Assembly (NCBI RefSeq): GCF_039536245.1
Contig: NZ_BAAAYN010000043.1
Coordinates: forward strand, 105,380 to 169,379
DNA: 64,000 nt
Direction: 5' to 3'
Source of the DNA: Cryptosporangium minutisporangium
GTDB lineage: Bacteria; Actinomycetota; Actinomycetes; Mycobacteriales; Cryptosporangiaceae
In this document: piece by piece, positions 42,677 through 54,281 of the stretch
Position numbering within the stretch: the stretch's first letter is position 1
How the letters are laid out: every line of letters starts with the position of its first letter
Translations under genes and position numbers: made by a program
Notes under the pieces: model-generated
Told to the model about the DNA's origin: nothing
Database searches by the model: none
Seen by the model: only the letters and a program-made list of their open reading frames with translations

Positions 42677-43516
42677 GTGATCCCGGCCCTGCTCGCCGCC
42701 GGCTCGGCGCTGGTCTACGGCCTCGGCGACTACTGCGGCGGCACCGCAGGCAAGCGTGCGCCGGTGGTCGCCGTGACGCTGCTCGGCAAGCTCACCGCGC
42801 TGCCGCTGCTCCTCGTCCTCACGTTGCTGTTGGGCGCGGAGCGCGCGCCCGATGCGGTGGACATCGGGTGGGCCGCGCTCGCCGGCCTGGCCGGCGTCGG
42901 CGGCGTCGTGCTGTTCTACAAGGCGATGGCGGCCGGCGCGATGGCGGTGGTCGCTCCGGTCGCGGCCGCGGCGGCCGCGGTGCTGCCGGTGATCGTCGGC
43001 ATCGCGGTGGACGGGTCGCCCGGGCTGTTGCCGCTGCTCGGCATCGCGGCGGCGATCGCCGCGATCAGCCTGGTCAGCGCCGGGGGTGGGCGCCTGGTGC
43101 TCACCCCGTACCTGATCGGGCTGGCGCTGGTGGCCGGGGCCGGGTTCGGGCTGTTCTTCGTCCTGCTCGACCGAATCCCGTCGACCGTCGGCCACTGGCC
43201 GCTGGTCGTGGCCCAGCTCGCGGGGGTGACCGCGCTGGTGGTCGTCGGGGTGGCGCGGCGCGGCTCCCTGACGATGTCGCGCGGTGCCGTGCCCTTCGCC
43301 GTGGCGGCGGGAGCCTTCGACACGGTCGCGAACGTCCTCTACGTGGTCGCGAGCAGTGGCGGACAGCTCGCGGTGGTCGCTCCGCTGGCGTCGCTCTACC
43401 CGGCGAGCACGGTCGTGTTGGCGCTCGTCCTCGACCACGAGCGGATCCGCGGCTGGCAGGTGCTCGGGCTGGGCCTGGCCGGAACCGCCCTCGCCCTCCT
43501 AGCTGCGACGGCGTAG
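42677..43516 (+). CDS. EamA/DMT-family transporter
   Basis: A 279-residue drug/metabolite-type transporter with about ten spans in two repeats (VIPALLAAGSALVYGLGDYCGG to IAAISLVSA; LTPYLIGLALVAGAGFGLFFVLLD to the end). GTG 42677 is chosen because the family N-terminus begins there; the ribosome site is weak. The partner regulator is the divergent XRE-cupin gene. Substrate unknown; an exporter is likely. Confidence 0.85.
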   Translation: MIPALLAAGSALVYGLGDYCGGTAGKRAPVVAVTLLGKLTALPLLLVLTLLLGAERAPDAVDIGWAALAGLAGVGGVVLFYKAMAAGAMAVVAPVAAAAAAVLPVIVGIAVDGSPGLLPLLGIAAAIAAISLVSAGGGRLVLTPYLIGLALVAGAGFGLFFVLLDRIPSTVGHWPLVVAQLAGVTALVVVGVARRGSLTMSRGAVPFAVAAGAFDTVANVLYVVASSGGQLAVVAPLASLYPASTVVLALVLDHERIRGWQVLGLGLAGTALALLAATA

Positions 43517-43586
43517 TAGCCCAGCCGTACCCGCACCCGCCGCAGGGCCCCGGTTCGCCGCGCGGCGGCTCCGGGGCCGGCGGCTC

Positions 43587-43614
43587 GGGGGTGCTTTTCC
43601 CGAAAGGCACCCCC
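43587..43614. terminator. terminator between EamA and nitrilase genes
   Basis: Stem GGGGGTGC (43587-43594) with GCACCCCC (43607-43614), continued by TTTT/AAAG pairs around a CCCG loop. The TTTTCCCGAAAG core resembles the dispersed TTCCCGAA element. Confidence 0.65.
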
Positions 43615-43697
43615 GCGGAGGGCGCCCCGAGCGGAGCCGCCGCGGGAATTGGCCCAGCGGCGCTGGGGTCGGCTCGCGCCGGTGGAAGACTGGAGCC

Positions 43698-44555
43698 ATG
43701 CGAGTCGCGGTGTGTCAGCTCAATACACGGGACGACCGGGCGGCGAACCTCGCCGAAGCACGGCGTCTGCTGGAACAGGCCGCAGCGGCGGGCGCCGACT
43801 TCGCGGTGCTCCCCGAGTTCGTCGACTACCTCGGCCGGCGTCGCGGCGAACCGGCGCCGGAGCCCGTCGACGGGGAGTTCGGCGCGTTCTTCTCCGCCGC
43901 CGCCCGCGACCTGAACCTCTGGGTGCTCGCCGGCTCCTTCCGTGAGCGTGCCGAAGACGGCGAGCGCGCCTACAACACCAGCCTGGTGTTCGACCGCGCC
44001 GGAGAGCGGGTGGCCGCCTACCGCAAGATCCACCTCTACGACGTCGAGATCCCCGGCCGGGTCTCCTACCACGAGTCGAAGACGATCGCGCCCGGCGGCG
44101 AGCTGGTCGTCGCTGACGTCGAGGGCGTGCCTGTCGGGCTCTCCATCTGTTACGACCTGCGGTTCCCCGAGTTGTACCGGGCGCTGGCGATCGCCGGTGC
44201 GCGGGTGCTCGTGGTTCCGGCGGCGTTCATGGCCCACACCGGCCGCGACCACTGGGAGGTACTGCTGCGGGCGCGGGCGATCGAGAACCAGTGTTACGTC
44301 GTGGCCGCCGGCCAGATCGGCGACCACGAGCCGGACCGCACGTGCTACGGGCGCAGCATGGTGATCGACCCGTGGGGGACCGTGATCGCTCAGGCGCCTG
44401 ACGTCCCCGGCATCGTGCTCGCGGACCTCGACCTCGACCGTGTCGAGTCGGTGCGCGCCGAGCTGCCCAGCCTGGCCAACCGGCGCCTCCCCGATCAGGA
44501 GGGCGTGCGGGTGCGCGTGAATACCCAGGTCTCTCCGGTGGCCAGCGCGCGGTAG
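43698..44555 (+). CDS. carbon-nitrogen hydrolase (nitrilase superfamily)
   Basis: A 285-residue amidase-like enzyme of the Nit1/omega-amidase side. The triad is Glu40 (AVLPEF), Lys110 (YRKIHLYD) and Cys151 (LSICYDLRFPE). Relatives deaminate or repair small metabolites such as deaminated glutathione or alpha-ketoglutaramate. ATG 43698. The 3' end overlaps the GNAT gene by 61 bases, tail to tail. Confidence 0.93.
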   Translation: MRVAVCQLNTRDDRAANLAEARRLLEQAAAAGADFAVLPEFVDYLGRRRGEPAPEPVDGEFGAFFSAAARDLNLWVLAGSFRERAEDGERAYNTSLVFDRAGERVAAYRKIHLYDVEIPGRVSYHESKTIAPGGELVVADVEGVPVGLSICYDLRFPELYRALAIAGARVLVVPAAFMAHTGRDHWEVLLRARAIENQCYVVAAGQIGDHEPDRTCYGRSMVIDPWGTVIAQAPDVPGIVLADLDLDRVESVRAELPSLANRRLPDQEGVRVRVNTQVSPVASAR

Positions 44556-45379
44556 CCGATCCGTTCGTAGACGCCGTTGCTGGTCGGGTTCGCCGCGTCG
44601 GTGAACAGCAGGACGGCCCGGGCGCCGATGTCCAGTAGGTGCTGGCTCAGTTCGGCGGTGGCGGCTGCCGCGTAGCCGCGCCGACGCAGCTCCGGCGGGG
44701 TGTAGACCATGCTGATCCGGTAGACGCCGCTCGCCGGGGGCCGGTTGACGACGAGCGCGACCGGCTCGCCGCGCACCTCCCAGAGCCAGGCCAGTCGTGC
44801 GCTGAGTAACTGGTCGACGCTACGGGCGGCGGCCTCCTCGGTGACCTCTGCCGGTTCGTCGCTGGGCGTGTCCCGCTCGAACCCGAGGACGGCTCGGATC
44901 AGCCAGGTCCGGTAGGTCCAGTCCGCTTTGATCAACCGCCCCGGGACGTCGGTCGGTGGCCGGAGCGTGTCGAGGACGAGCAGCCGGGTGGCCATGCCGG
45001 GCCGGGTCGTATCACCGGTGCGGGCGACCCAGGCCCGCGCCACCGCTGTCGGACCCGGGGCCATCCCGGTGACGCCCGGCAGCGTGTCGCCGGCCTCGAT
45101 CAGGGCGTCCACCAGTGCGGTGGCGGCCTCCTCGTCGAGTTCCGGCACGAGCAGGAGGTGCGGGGGCGTCCAGGTCGCGACCCACTGCGGTGGCGCACCG
45201 GCGCGATCGCGGAGCAGCGCCCACACCGCGTCCGGTTCGGTGGGCAGGATGCCGTCGGCTCTCTGGCTGACGACCGTCGCGAGGTGGTTGTGGCGTACCG
45301 GATCGCGGGTCAGCCACCCAGCAGCGGCAGGGGCGAAAGCGGACAGGCCGATCGGACCGCGGAGCAGTTCACAACGCAC
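44495..45379 (-). CDS. GNAT-family N-acetyltransferase
   Basis: A 294-residue protein from GTG 45379 ([15 protein letters not shown]). The C-terminal half is the GNAT fold: [33 protein letters not shown] (acetyl-CoA motif RRRGYA) and [15 protein letters not shown]. The N-terminal half may be a degenerate second GNAT domain or a substrate cap. Acceptor unknown. Confidence 0.88.
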   Translation of the reverse strand: MRCELLRGPIGLSAFAPAAAGWLTRDPVRHNHLATVVSQRADGILPTEPDAVWALLRDRAGAPPQWVATWTPPHLLLVPELDEEAATALVDALIEAGDTLPGVTGMAPGPTAVARAWVARTGDTTRPGMATRLLVLDTLRPPTDVPGRLIKADWTYRTWLIRAVLGFERDTPSDEPAEVTEEAAARSVDQLLSARLAWLWEVRGEPVALVVNRPPASGVYRISMVYTPPELRRRGYAAAATAELSQHLLDIGARAVLLFTDAANPTSNGVYERIGYRALATGETWVFTRTRTPS

Positions 45380-45462
45380 CCTGCGATCCTGGTGCGCCGC
45401 GCGCCCTTGTGCACGCAATTAGCGATCGTGCCCCCGCTCAATGGCGGGGAGAGCGGCAGTGG

Positions 45463-45669
45463 CTAAGGCTGGACGACCGGGTTGCCCGCGGAGTGGTCGG
45501 CCGGGCCTGCGCAACCCTCGGCAGCCACCCCGAGCAGGAACACCGCGACGATGCCGCCGCCGACCGTCATCATCGCCCGGCGCATGGGCAGCGAACCCGG
45601 GCCGCGGACGCGCACCGCTGCCGCGACGACCGCAACCAGTACCAGGAGGCCGAGCAGCGGTCCCCACAT
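45463..45669 (-). CDS. small membrane protein, unknown function
   Basis: A 68-residue frame from ATG 45669 with two hydrophobic segments, [15 protein letters not shown] and [23 protein letters not shown], separated by a short basic loop. No strong ribosome site; a GGAGG lies 36 bases upstream. It is divergent from valS. Composition fits a real membrane protein, but no family is recognised. Confidence 0.45.
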   Translation of the reverse strand: MWGPLLGLLVLVAVVAAAVRVRGPGSLPMRRAMMTVGGGIVAVFLLGVAAEGCAGPADHSAGNPVVQP

Positions 45670-45834
45670 CGGGTCGACGAGGTCCGTAAGCCCTGCACCT
45701 CCCAACCCGTCCGCCCGCGAGCGGAGTCCGGCCAATGGCCTGACCCAGCCTGCCACGTCCGGCGCCCCGAAGCGAACGCCGCGCCGCCCGGAGCGGGCGC
45801 AAACCCGATCGCCCTCCGAACTAGGATTCACACC

Positions 45835-48498
<2,664 letters not shown>

Positions 48499-48591
48499 GC
48501 ACCGCGGCCGCGCGCCACCGGGCGGCCAGAACGTCGTGGTTCCGCTCCGCTACAGCCGGAGCGGAACGCGGCACGAGAACGGGAGCGCATC

Positions 48592-49995
48592 GTGGTGAGC
48601 AAGGGCCGTCCGACGGGCAAGAGCGGCGTCGACGAGCGCGCCGCGGAGGAAGCCGCGGAACTGGCCCGGGCCGAGGCGGGGCTCAACGCCCGCGGCCCGG
48701 GCCGGATGGTGCCCGATCGCGACCGCATCGTCGCGCTGCTCGACCTGCTCGGTAACCCGCAGCGTGCCTACCCGGCTATCCATCTCACCGGCACCAACGG
48801 CAAGACCTCGACGGCCCGGATGGTCGACAGCTTGCTCAAGGCGTTCGGTCTGCGCGTCGGGCGGTACACCAGCCCGCACCTGGAGTCGGTCACCGAGCGG
48901 ATCTCGCTGGACGGCGAGCCGATCCCCGCCGGGAAGTTCGCGGCGGCCTACGACGAGGTCGCGCCGATGGCCGACCTGCTGGACGCCAAGAACCTGCAGG
49001 GCGGCGGAGACCCGGTCACCTACTTCGAGTTCACCACCGCGATGGCGTTCGCCGCGTTCGCGGACGCACCGGTGGACATCGCGGTGGTGGAGGTCGGGCT
49101 GGGCGGCGAGTGGGACGCGACGAACGTCCTGGACGCGGGCGTCGCGGTCGTCACCCCGATCAGCCTGGACCACGCCGCGCTGCTCGGCGGAACCATCGCG
49201 AGCATCGCGACCGAGAAGGCCGGCATCATCCACGAGGGCGCCAGCGTGATCACCGCGGTGCAGCCGGCCGAGGCGATCGAGCCGCTGATCTCCCGCGCGG
49301 CGTCGGTCGGGGCGTCGGTCGCCCGCGAGGGCGTGGAGTTCGGCGTGCTGGACCGGGCCATCGCGGTGGGGGGCCAGCAACTCCGGCTGAAGGGCCTGGC
49401 CAGCGAGTACGAGGACATTTTCCTACCGCTGCACGGAGCCCACCAGGCACAGAACGCGGTGGTGGCGCTGGCGGCGGTGGAGGCGTTCCTCGGCGCCGCT
49501 CCCGGACGGATGCTCGCCGCCGACGCCGTCCGCGAAGGTTTCGCGGCGGTGCGGTCGCCCGGCCGTCTGGAGCGCCTGCGTACGTCGCCGACCGTGTTGG
49601 TGGACGCCGCCCACAACCCGGCGGGCATGACGGCGACCGTGCAGGCGATGGCGGAGGCGTTCGCGTTCCGGAAGCTCGTCGCGGTGGTCGCGGTCCTCGA
49701 CGACAAGGACTACCGGGGGATGCTGGAACTGCTCGAGCCGGTCGCGGACGCGATCGTGGTGACCGAGAACTCGTCCCCGCGCCGGCTGTCGGTCGACGCG
49801 CTGGCCGCGGAGGCGGTCGACGTGTTCGGCGCCGATCGGGTCGACGTCGCGACCCGGCTCGACGACGCGATCGAGTCGGCGGTGACGATCGCCGAGGAGG
49901 ACGACGCCGGCGACGCCCCGCTGGCCGGGGCCGGCGTGCTGGTCACCGGCTCGGTCGTCACCGCCGCAGATGCACGGAAGCTGTTGGCCCGATGA
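48592..49995 (+). CDS. folC: folylpolyglutamate/dihydrofolate synthase
   Basis: A 467-residue ATP-dependent ligase adding glutamate to folates. The P-loop is GTNGKTS (67-73), followed by SPHLESVTERI, the HPD-like EVGLGGEWDATNV, the second domain linker and LVDAAHNPAGM. GTG 48592 (or GTG 48595). The stop overlaps the DUF4233 start by four bases. Confidence 0.96.
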   Translation: MVSKGRPTGKSGVDERAAEEAAELARAEAGLNARGPGRMVPDRDRIVALLDLLGNPQRAYPAIHLTGTNGKTSTARMVDSLLKAFGLRVGRYTSPHLESVTERISLDGEPIPAGKFAAAYDEVAPMADLLDAKNLQGGGDPVTYFEFTTAMAFAAFADAPVDIAVVEVGLGGEWDATNVLDAGVAVVTPISLDHAALLGGTIASIATEKAGIIHEGASVITAVQPAEAIEPLISRAASVGASVAREGVEFGVLDRAIAVGGQQLRLKGLASEYEDIFLPLHGAHQAQNAVVALAAVEAFLGAAPGRMLAADAVREGFAAVRSPGRLERLRTSPTVLVDAAHNPAGMTATVQAMAEAFAFRKLVAVVAVLDDKDYRGMLELLEPVADAIVVTENSSPRRLSVDALAAEAVDVFGADRVDVATRLDDAIESAVTIAEEDDAGDAPLAGAGVLVTGSVVTAADARKLLAR

Positions 49996-50462
49996 GCGCT
50001 GTGCACCCGACGAGCGAGGGTGCCCGGCGAACGGAGGTACCGGTGTCCGACGAGCCCGAGAACCCGACGTCCGACGGCCCCCCGCCGTCCACGCAGGCTC
50101 CGGAGGAAGCGGCGCCACCGTCGGGGTTGAAGAACCCCGACGCGGCGGTGCGCGGCGTCGGTGCGGCCACGCTCGGCCTGGAGTTCCTCGTCCTCCTGCT
50201 CGCGATCCAGCCGCTCCGGCTGCTGCTTCCGGATGCCTCGGCCGCCGCGTCCGGCCTGGCGGCCGGGCTCGCCCTGCTCTGCCTCCTCGCCGCCGGCCTG
50301 CTCCGGTACCGCTGGGCCTGGCAGGCGACGACGGTCCTGCAGGTCGTGGTCGTGCTGACCGGCATCGTGCATTGGATGCTCGGGGCAGTTGGCCTCATTT
50401 TCCTGCTGGTGTGGATCTATGTCCTCAACGTCCGGAAAACCGTGCTTGGTAGCGGTAAGTAG
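49992..50462 (+). CDS. DUF4233 membrane protein
   Basis: A 156-residue protein with a disordered N-terminus of about 45 residues and four membrane spans (AATLGLEFLVLLLAIQPLRLLL, AAGLALLCLLAAGLL, TTVLQVVVVLTGIVHWML, GAVGLIFLLVWIYVL). DUF4233 always follows folC in actinobacteria. ATGA overlap with folC. Function unknown. In most relatives ndk is next; here it lies 9 kb away. Confidence 0.9.
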   Translation: MSAVHPTSEGARRTEVPVSDEPENPTSDGPPPSTQAPEEAAPPSGLKNPDAAVRGVGAATLGLEFLVLLLAIQPLRLLLPDASAAASGLAAGLALLCLLAAGLLRYRWAWQATTVLQVVVVLTGIVHWMLGAVGLIFLLVWIYVLNVRKTVLGSGK

Positions 50463-51112
50463 TCGCTCGTTCTCGCTGAGTGAAATGGAGTGACTCGCGC
50501 GTAGGCGCCATCACCATCCGTTAATCGGATATCTCGCCGAGTAACGGAAATACTCACCGTTCAGACGCAACGTCCGGTCGGCTCTCGGCGTCTAATAGGT
50601 GTGCTAGGAAACTCGCCCGCATCCGGGCCGCCATGTCGAATCCGTAGCGTTCGAGTGGCTTTCCGTAATCGGTGACCGCGATGCCTGATCGCCTCCTTAA
50701 GTCCACGTCGAGTGGACGTGGGGAGGCGTTCGTGGTGTCCGCTCTCTGACTCCTCGATGCCGCGTGACCTGGCAGAATGTGCTGCGAACCGGGATCGGCG
50801 AGGGAATGGACGAGCCTACCTTCCGAATCTGAGCCGCTACGCCCGGTAATTCTTGTCATCGTCTGTACGAACCGAACCGTGCGAGTTGACGTCTGTGGAT
50901 TAAGACGCACGACCCGTATCGGATCTGTACCGGCGAGCCCAGTTCCGTCGAACAGTTGAGGTTGTATGTCAGATAGGTGACTTCACATTAACCGCGCTGT
51001 CCGTGATGACCGTTTGACCCCTTCCTGACCGTCCGAAAGATGAGCTAAGTGGGGCGGAAGTCGTGCTTGTCGGTTTCGTTGACGTCTTTGAGATATCGCT
51101 TAAGGTGCACAC
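50463..51112. other. 650-bp low-GC gap with a candidate structured element
   Basis: No convincing gene. The base composition is clearly lower in G+C than the neighbours. A 118-residue open frame on the minus strand (50554-50910) has a plausible C-terminal helix (YGFDMAARMRASFLAHLL) but weak codon bias and no ribosome site. A nested stem sits at 50691-50727: GCCTCC/GGAGGC outside and GTCCAC/GTGGAC inside. A TTGACG-16-TAAGGT promoter (51079-51106) ends just before GTG 51113. Confidence 0.5.
51079..51106 (+). promoter_or_regulatory. putative promoter of the Pro-rich protein gene
   Basis: TTGACG (51079-51084) and TAAGGT (51101-51106) are 16 bases apart. A transcript starting seven bases after the -10 box would begin at or next to the GTG start 51113, so the mRNA could be leaderless. 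Confidence 0.4.
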
Positions 51113-51853
51113 GTGGAATCAGGGCTGAATTCCGATACTCAGCAGGTCGAGGTCTTACCTGAGGAGATCGTCGCCGTACCGGTCTTCGTCGACTCGACCG
51201 GTAAGCGCAAGCGACGGTTCCGGACCCTCGGCTTCGTCGCGGGCGGTGTCGGGGTCGCGTACGCGGCCATGCTCGGACTGAGCTTCGCGGGCGGGCCGAT
51301 CGCCCCCAACTCGCTGCTCCCGGTTCCCGGCATGCCGACCGCCGCACCGCTGGCCAACACCGAGCCCGAGAGCTCGATGTCCGCGGTCAGCGACGAGGAG
51401 ATCGCCCGCGAGGACGGCGGTGACGGTGGCGACGGCGAGGATCGCATCGCCAGCACCTCCACGCCCCGACCGGGCGCCACGGTGACTCCCAAGCCGGGCC
51501 AGCCGACGCCCAAGCCGAGCGCCACCAAGCCGACGACGAAGCCTCCGGCGGTCAAGCCCACCACGAAGCCTCCGGCGGCGACCCCGACGACCAAGCCGCC
51601 GGTGAACCCGCCGCCGTCGAACCCGCCGCCGTCGAACCCCCCGCCGTCGAACCCCCCGCCGTCGAACCCGCCGCCGGCCGACCCGCCGCCGTCGAACCCC
51701 CCGCCGTCGAACCCGCCGCCCGCGAACCCGCCGCCGGCTGACCCGCCCGCGGGCGGAGGCGGCGGATCCCAGACGAGCGCGCCGGCCGACCCGCCGGCGA
51801 CGACCTCGGCACCCATCAAAACCGCGACCCCAGAGTCCTCCACGGAGAGCTGA
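51113..51853 (+). CDS. membrane-anchored Pro-rich cell-wall protein
   Basis: A 246-residue protein. After about 35 cytoplasmic residues (RKRRF before the span) comes a single span (TLGFVAGGVGVAYAAMLGLSFAGG), then an outer region of Thr/Lys/Pro (TKPPAVKPTTKPPA) and eight or so NPPPS/DPPP repeats, ending in a Ser/Thr tail. Such stretches cross the cell wall. It lies six bases upstream of the deacetylase-glycosyltransferase gene and could tether or space that machinery. No catalytic motif. Confidence 0.75.
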   Translation: MESGLNSDTQQVEVLPEEIVAVPVFVDSTGKRKRRFRTLGFVAGGVGVAYAAMLGLSFAGGPIAPNSLLPVPGMPTAAPLANTEPESSMSAVSDEEIAREDGGDGGDGEDRIASTSTPRPGATVTPKPGQPTPKPSATKPTTKPPAVKPTTKPPAATPTTKPPVNPPPSNPPPSNPPPSNPPPSNPPPADPPPSNPPPSNPPPANPPPADPPAGGGGGSQTSAPADPPATTSAPIKTATPESSTES

Positions 51854-51858
51854 CCGAG

Positions 51859-54198
51859 ATGCAGCCTGGGCAATACGGCCGCGTCCCGCAGCCCACCCAG
51901 TACCCCCAGCCGGCGCAGTACCCGCCGCAGCAGCGCTACCCGCAGCCGGGCGGTCCCGCCGGTCCGGGGGTGCCGCAGTTCCCGCAGTCGGGTATGCCCG
52001 CGAACCCGCCGACGTTCGGTGACGGCGGTGGCCCCGCAGGCCCGGGTGGCGGTGACGGCGGCGAGGCGCGCAACGTCCCGCCTCGCCCGCGGTTCCTGTT
52101 CGTCGCGTTCCTCCTGCTGGTGCTGGTCGCCGTCCTGATGGTGCAGGCGTACGTGCAGGCCCAGGTAGCCACGCCGAAGAACGTCCACAACGCGGGCGCC
52201 TCCGACGAGGTTCCGAAGGAGATCCTCAACGGCGGACCGATCATCGACACCACGCACGACAAGCCGTACGAGTACTCGTTACCCGCAAAGCACATCGCGC
52301 TGACGTTCGACGACGGGCCCGATCCGGAGTGGACGCCGAAGATCCTCGACCTGCTCAAGCAGTACAAAGTGCGGGCCACGTTCTTCGTCGTCGGTTCCGC
52401 GGTCACCGAACACCCGGACCTCGTCGAGCGGATGGTCGACGAGGGCCACGAGGTCGGCATCCACAGCTTCACCCACCCCGAGATGTCCGAGATGAGCGCC
52501 TGGGAGCGCAAGCTCCAGTACTCCCAGACGCAGATGGCGATCGTCGGCGCGGCCGGCGTCACCACGTCGTTGCTGCGCTTCCCGTACTCCTCGCAGCCCG
52601 ACGCGATCGACAACGTGTACTGGCCGATCGTGGTGGAGGCCGGAAAGCTCGGCTACCTCAACGTCGTCAACGACACCGACAGCAGGGACTGGGCGAAGCC
52701 GGGTCCGGAGAAGATCGTCGAGAACGCCTACCCCAAGAAGGGGCAGGGCGCCGTCTCGCTGTTCCACGACGCCGGTGGCGATCGTGAGCAGACGATCGAC
52801 GCGATGAAGATCATGCTGCCCAAGTTCACGGAGGAGGGGTACAAGTTCGTCACCGTCGGTGAGGGCCTCAAGCTCTCTCCGGATTGGGACGCGGGCGACG
52901 GCAGCACGTTCAACGCGATGCAGCCGGCGACGTCGGGTGAGATCTGGCGCGGCAAGGCCATGATCTGGGTCGTCCAGGCGTCCGGCTGGTTCGTCAAGGG
53001 CCTGGTGGCGATGCTGACGATCGTCGGTGTGCTGACGCTCGCCCGCCTGGTGCTGATGCTCGTGCTGGCCACGGTCCACGCCCGCAAGCGAAGGGCGAAG
53101 AGCTTCCGGTGGGGACCGGAGTTCCTCGAGCCGGTCTCGGTCGTGGTGCCGGCCTACAACGAGAAGGAAGGCATCGCTGCGGCGGTCAGATCGCTCGCGA
53201 CCAGCAACTACCCGATGGTCGAAGTCATCGTGGTCGACGACGGGTCGAGCGACAACACCGCGGAGATCGCCGAGAGCCTCGGCTTCGCCAACGTCCGGGT
53301 CGTCCGGGTGCCGAACGGCGGTAAACCCGCGGCGCTGAACATCGGCACCGCGTGGGCGCGCGCCGACATCATCGTCATGGTCGACGGCGACACGATCTTC
53401 GAGCCGGACTCGGTCTACGAGCTCGTGCAGCCGTTCGCCGACCCGCGCGTCGGCGGCGTGGCCGGCAACGTGAAGGTCGGTAACCGGCAGAGCATCGTCG
53501 CCCGGTGGCAGCACATCGAGTACGTCATCGGCTTCAACCTCGACCGGAGGATGTACGACATCCTCCAGTGCATGCCGACTATCCCCGGCGCGATCGGCGC
53601 GTTCCGCCGAGAGGCGCTCAACGACGTCGGCGGGGTGTCGCACGAGACGCTCGCCGAGGACACCGACCTGACGATCGCGATGGGCCGCGCCGGCTGGAAG
53701 GTCGTCTACGAGGAGAAGGCGCGCGCTTGGACCGAGGCGCCGTCGACGATCCAGCAGCTGTGGCGACAGCGCTACCGCTGGAGCTACGGCACCATGCAGG
53801 CGATGTGGAAGCACCGCCATGCGGTGGTGGAGAAGGGTCCGTCGGGCCGGTTCGGCCGGTTCGGGCTGATCTTCCTCGGCATCTTCCAGGTCGGCCTGCC
53901 GCTGTTCGCGCCGCTGATCGACGTCTTCGCGCTCTACGGTCTGGTCGCCTACGACGCCACGCTGTCGATCCTCGCGTGGGTCGGAATGCTGGCGCTCCAG
54001 TTCTTCCTGGCGGTCTTCGCCTTCAAGCTGGACAAGGAGAAGCTCGGTCCGCTCTGGTCGCTACCGGCGCAGCAGTTCGTGTACCGGCAGCTGATGTACG
54101 CGGTCATGATTCAGTCGGTGGTCACGGCCCTGACCGGTGCCCGGCTGCGGTGGCACAAGCTGCACCGCACGGGCCTCACCGCGCCCGGCCAAAGCTGA
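51859..54198 (+). CDS. NodB-type polysaccharide deacetylase fused to GT2 synthase
   Basis: A 779-residue fusion. A Pro/Gln-rich cytoplasmic N-terminus (1-75) and one span lead to an extracellular NodB deacetylase (about 135-330; TFDDGPD metal site, HSFTHPE, LRFPYSS). A second span then leads to a cytoplasmic GT2 domain (about 410-650) with VVPAYNEKEG, VVDDGSSDNT, MVDGDT, AEDTDL and QRYRW, followed by four spans. The synthase motifs match processive beta-glycan synthases (HasA/NodC/IcaA type). It probably makes, exports and de-acetylates an N-acetylhexosamine polymer. Confidence 0.93.
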   Translation: MQPGQYGRVPQPTQYPQPAQYPPQQRYPQPGGPAGPGVPQFPQSGMPANPPTFGDGGGPAGPGGGDGGEARNVPPRPRFLFVAFLLLVLVAVLMVQAYVQAQVATPKNVHNAGASDEVPKEILNGGPIIDTTHDKPYEYSLPAKHIALTFDDGPDPEWTPKILDLLKQYKVRATFFVVGSAVTEHPDLVERMVDEGHEVGIHSFTHPEMSEMSAWERKLQYSQTQMAIVGAAGVTTSLLRFPYSSQPDAIDNVYWPIVVEAGKLGYLNVVNDTDSRDWAKPGPEKIVENAYPKKGQGAVSLFHDAGGDREQTIDAMKIMLPKFTEEGYKFVTVGEGLKLSPDWDAGDGSTFNAMQPATSGEIWRGKAMIWVVQASGWFVKGLVAMLTIVGVLTLARLVLMLVLATVHARKRRAKSFRWGPEFLEPVSVVVPAYNEKEGIAAAVRSLATSNYPMVEVIVVDDGSSDNTAEIAESLGFANVRVVRVPNGGKPAALNIGTAWARADIIVMVDGDTIFEPDSVYELVQPFADPRVGGVAGNVKVGNRQSIVARWQHIEYVIGFNLDRRMYDILQCMPTIPGAIGAFRREALNDVGGVSHETLAEDTDLTIAMGRAGWKVVYEEKARAWTEAPSTIQQLWRQRYRWSYGTMQAMWKHRHAVVEKGPSGRFGRFGLIFLGIFQVGLPLFAPLIDVFALYGLVAYDATLSILAWVGMLALQFFLAVFAFKLDKEKLGPLWSLPAQQFVYRQLMYAVMIQSVVTALTGARLRWHKLHRTGLTAPGQS

Positions 54199-54202
54199 TC
54201 GA

Positions 54203-54247
54203 ACGACGAAGGGCTCCCCGGACGCGCGCCGGGGAGCCCTTCGTCGT
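54203..54247. terminator. terminator after the NodB-GT2 gene
   Basis: A perfect 19-bp stem (arms 54203-54221 and 54229-54247, starting ACGACGAAGGGCTCC) around a 7-base loop, directly after the stop codon. Separates the synthase from the two-component genes. Confidence 0.9.
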
Positions 54248-54281
54248 GTAGTGCACCGACTCTGCGTGGCAGAGTGTCGGC

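Noticed and set aside
50463..51112. ydaO-type (c-di-AMP) riboswitch before the wall-related genes
   Set aside because: The expected conserved core was not found; only simple stems are present.
51590..51760. Short tandem CCGCCGTCGAACC repeats as a regulatory array
   Set aside because: They code for the Pro-rich NPPPS repeats of a membrane-anchored wall protein.
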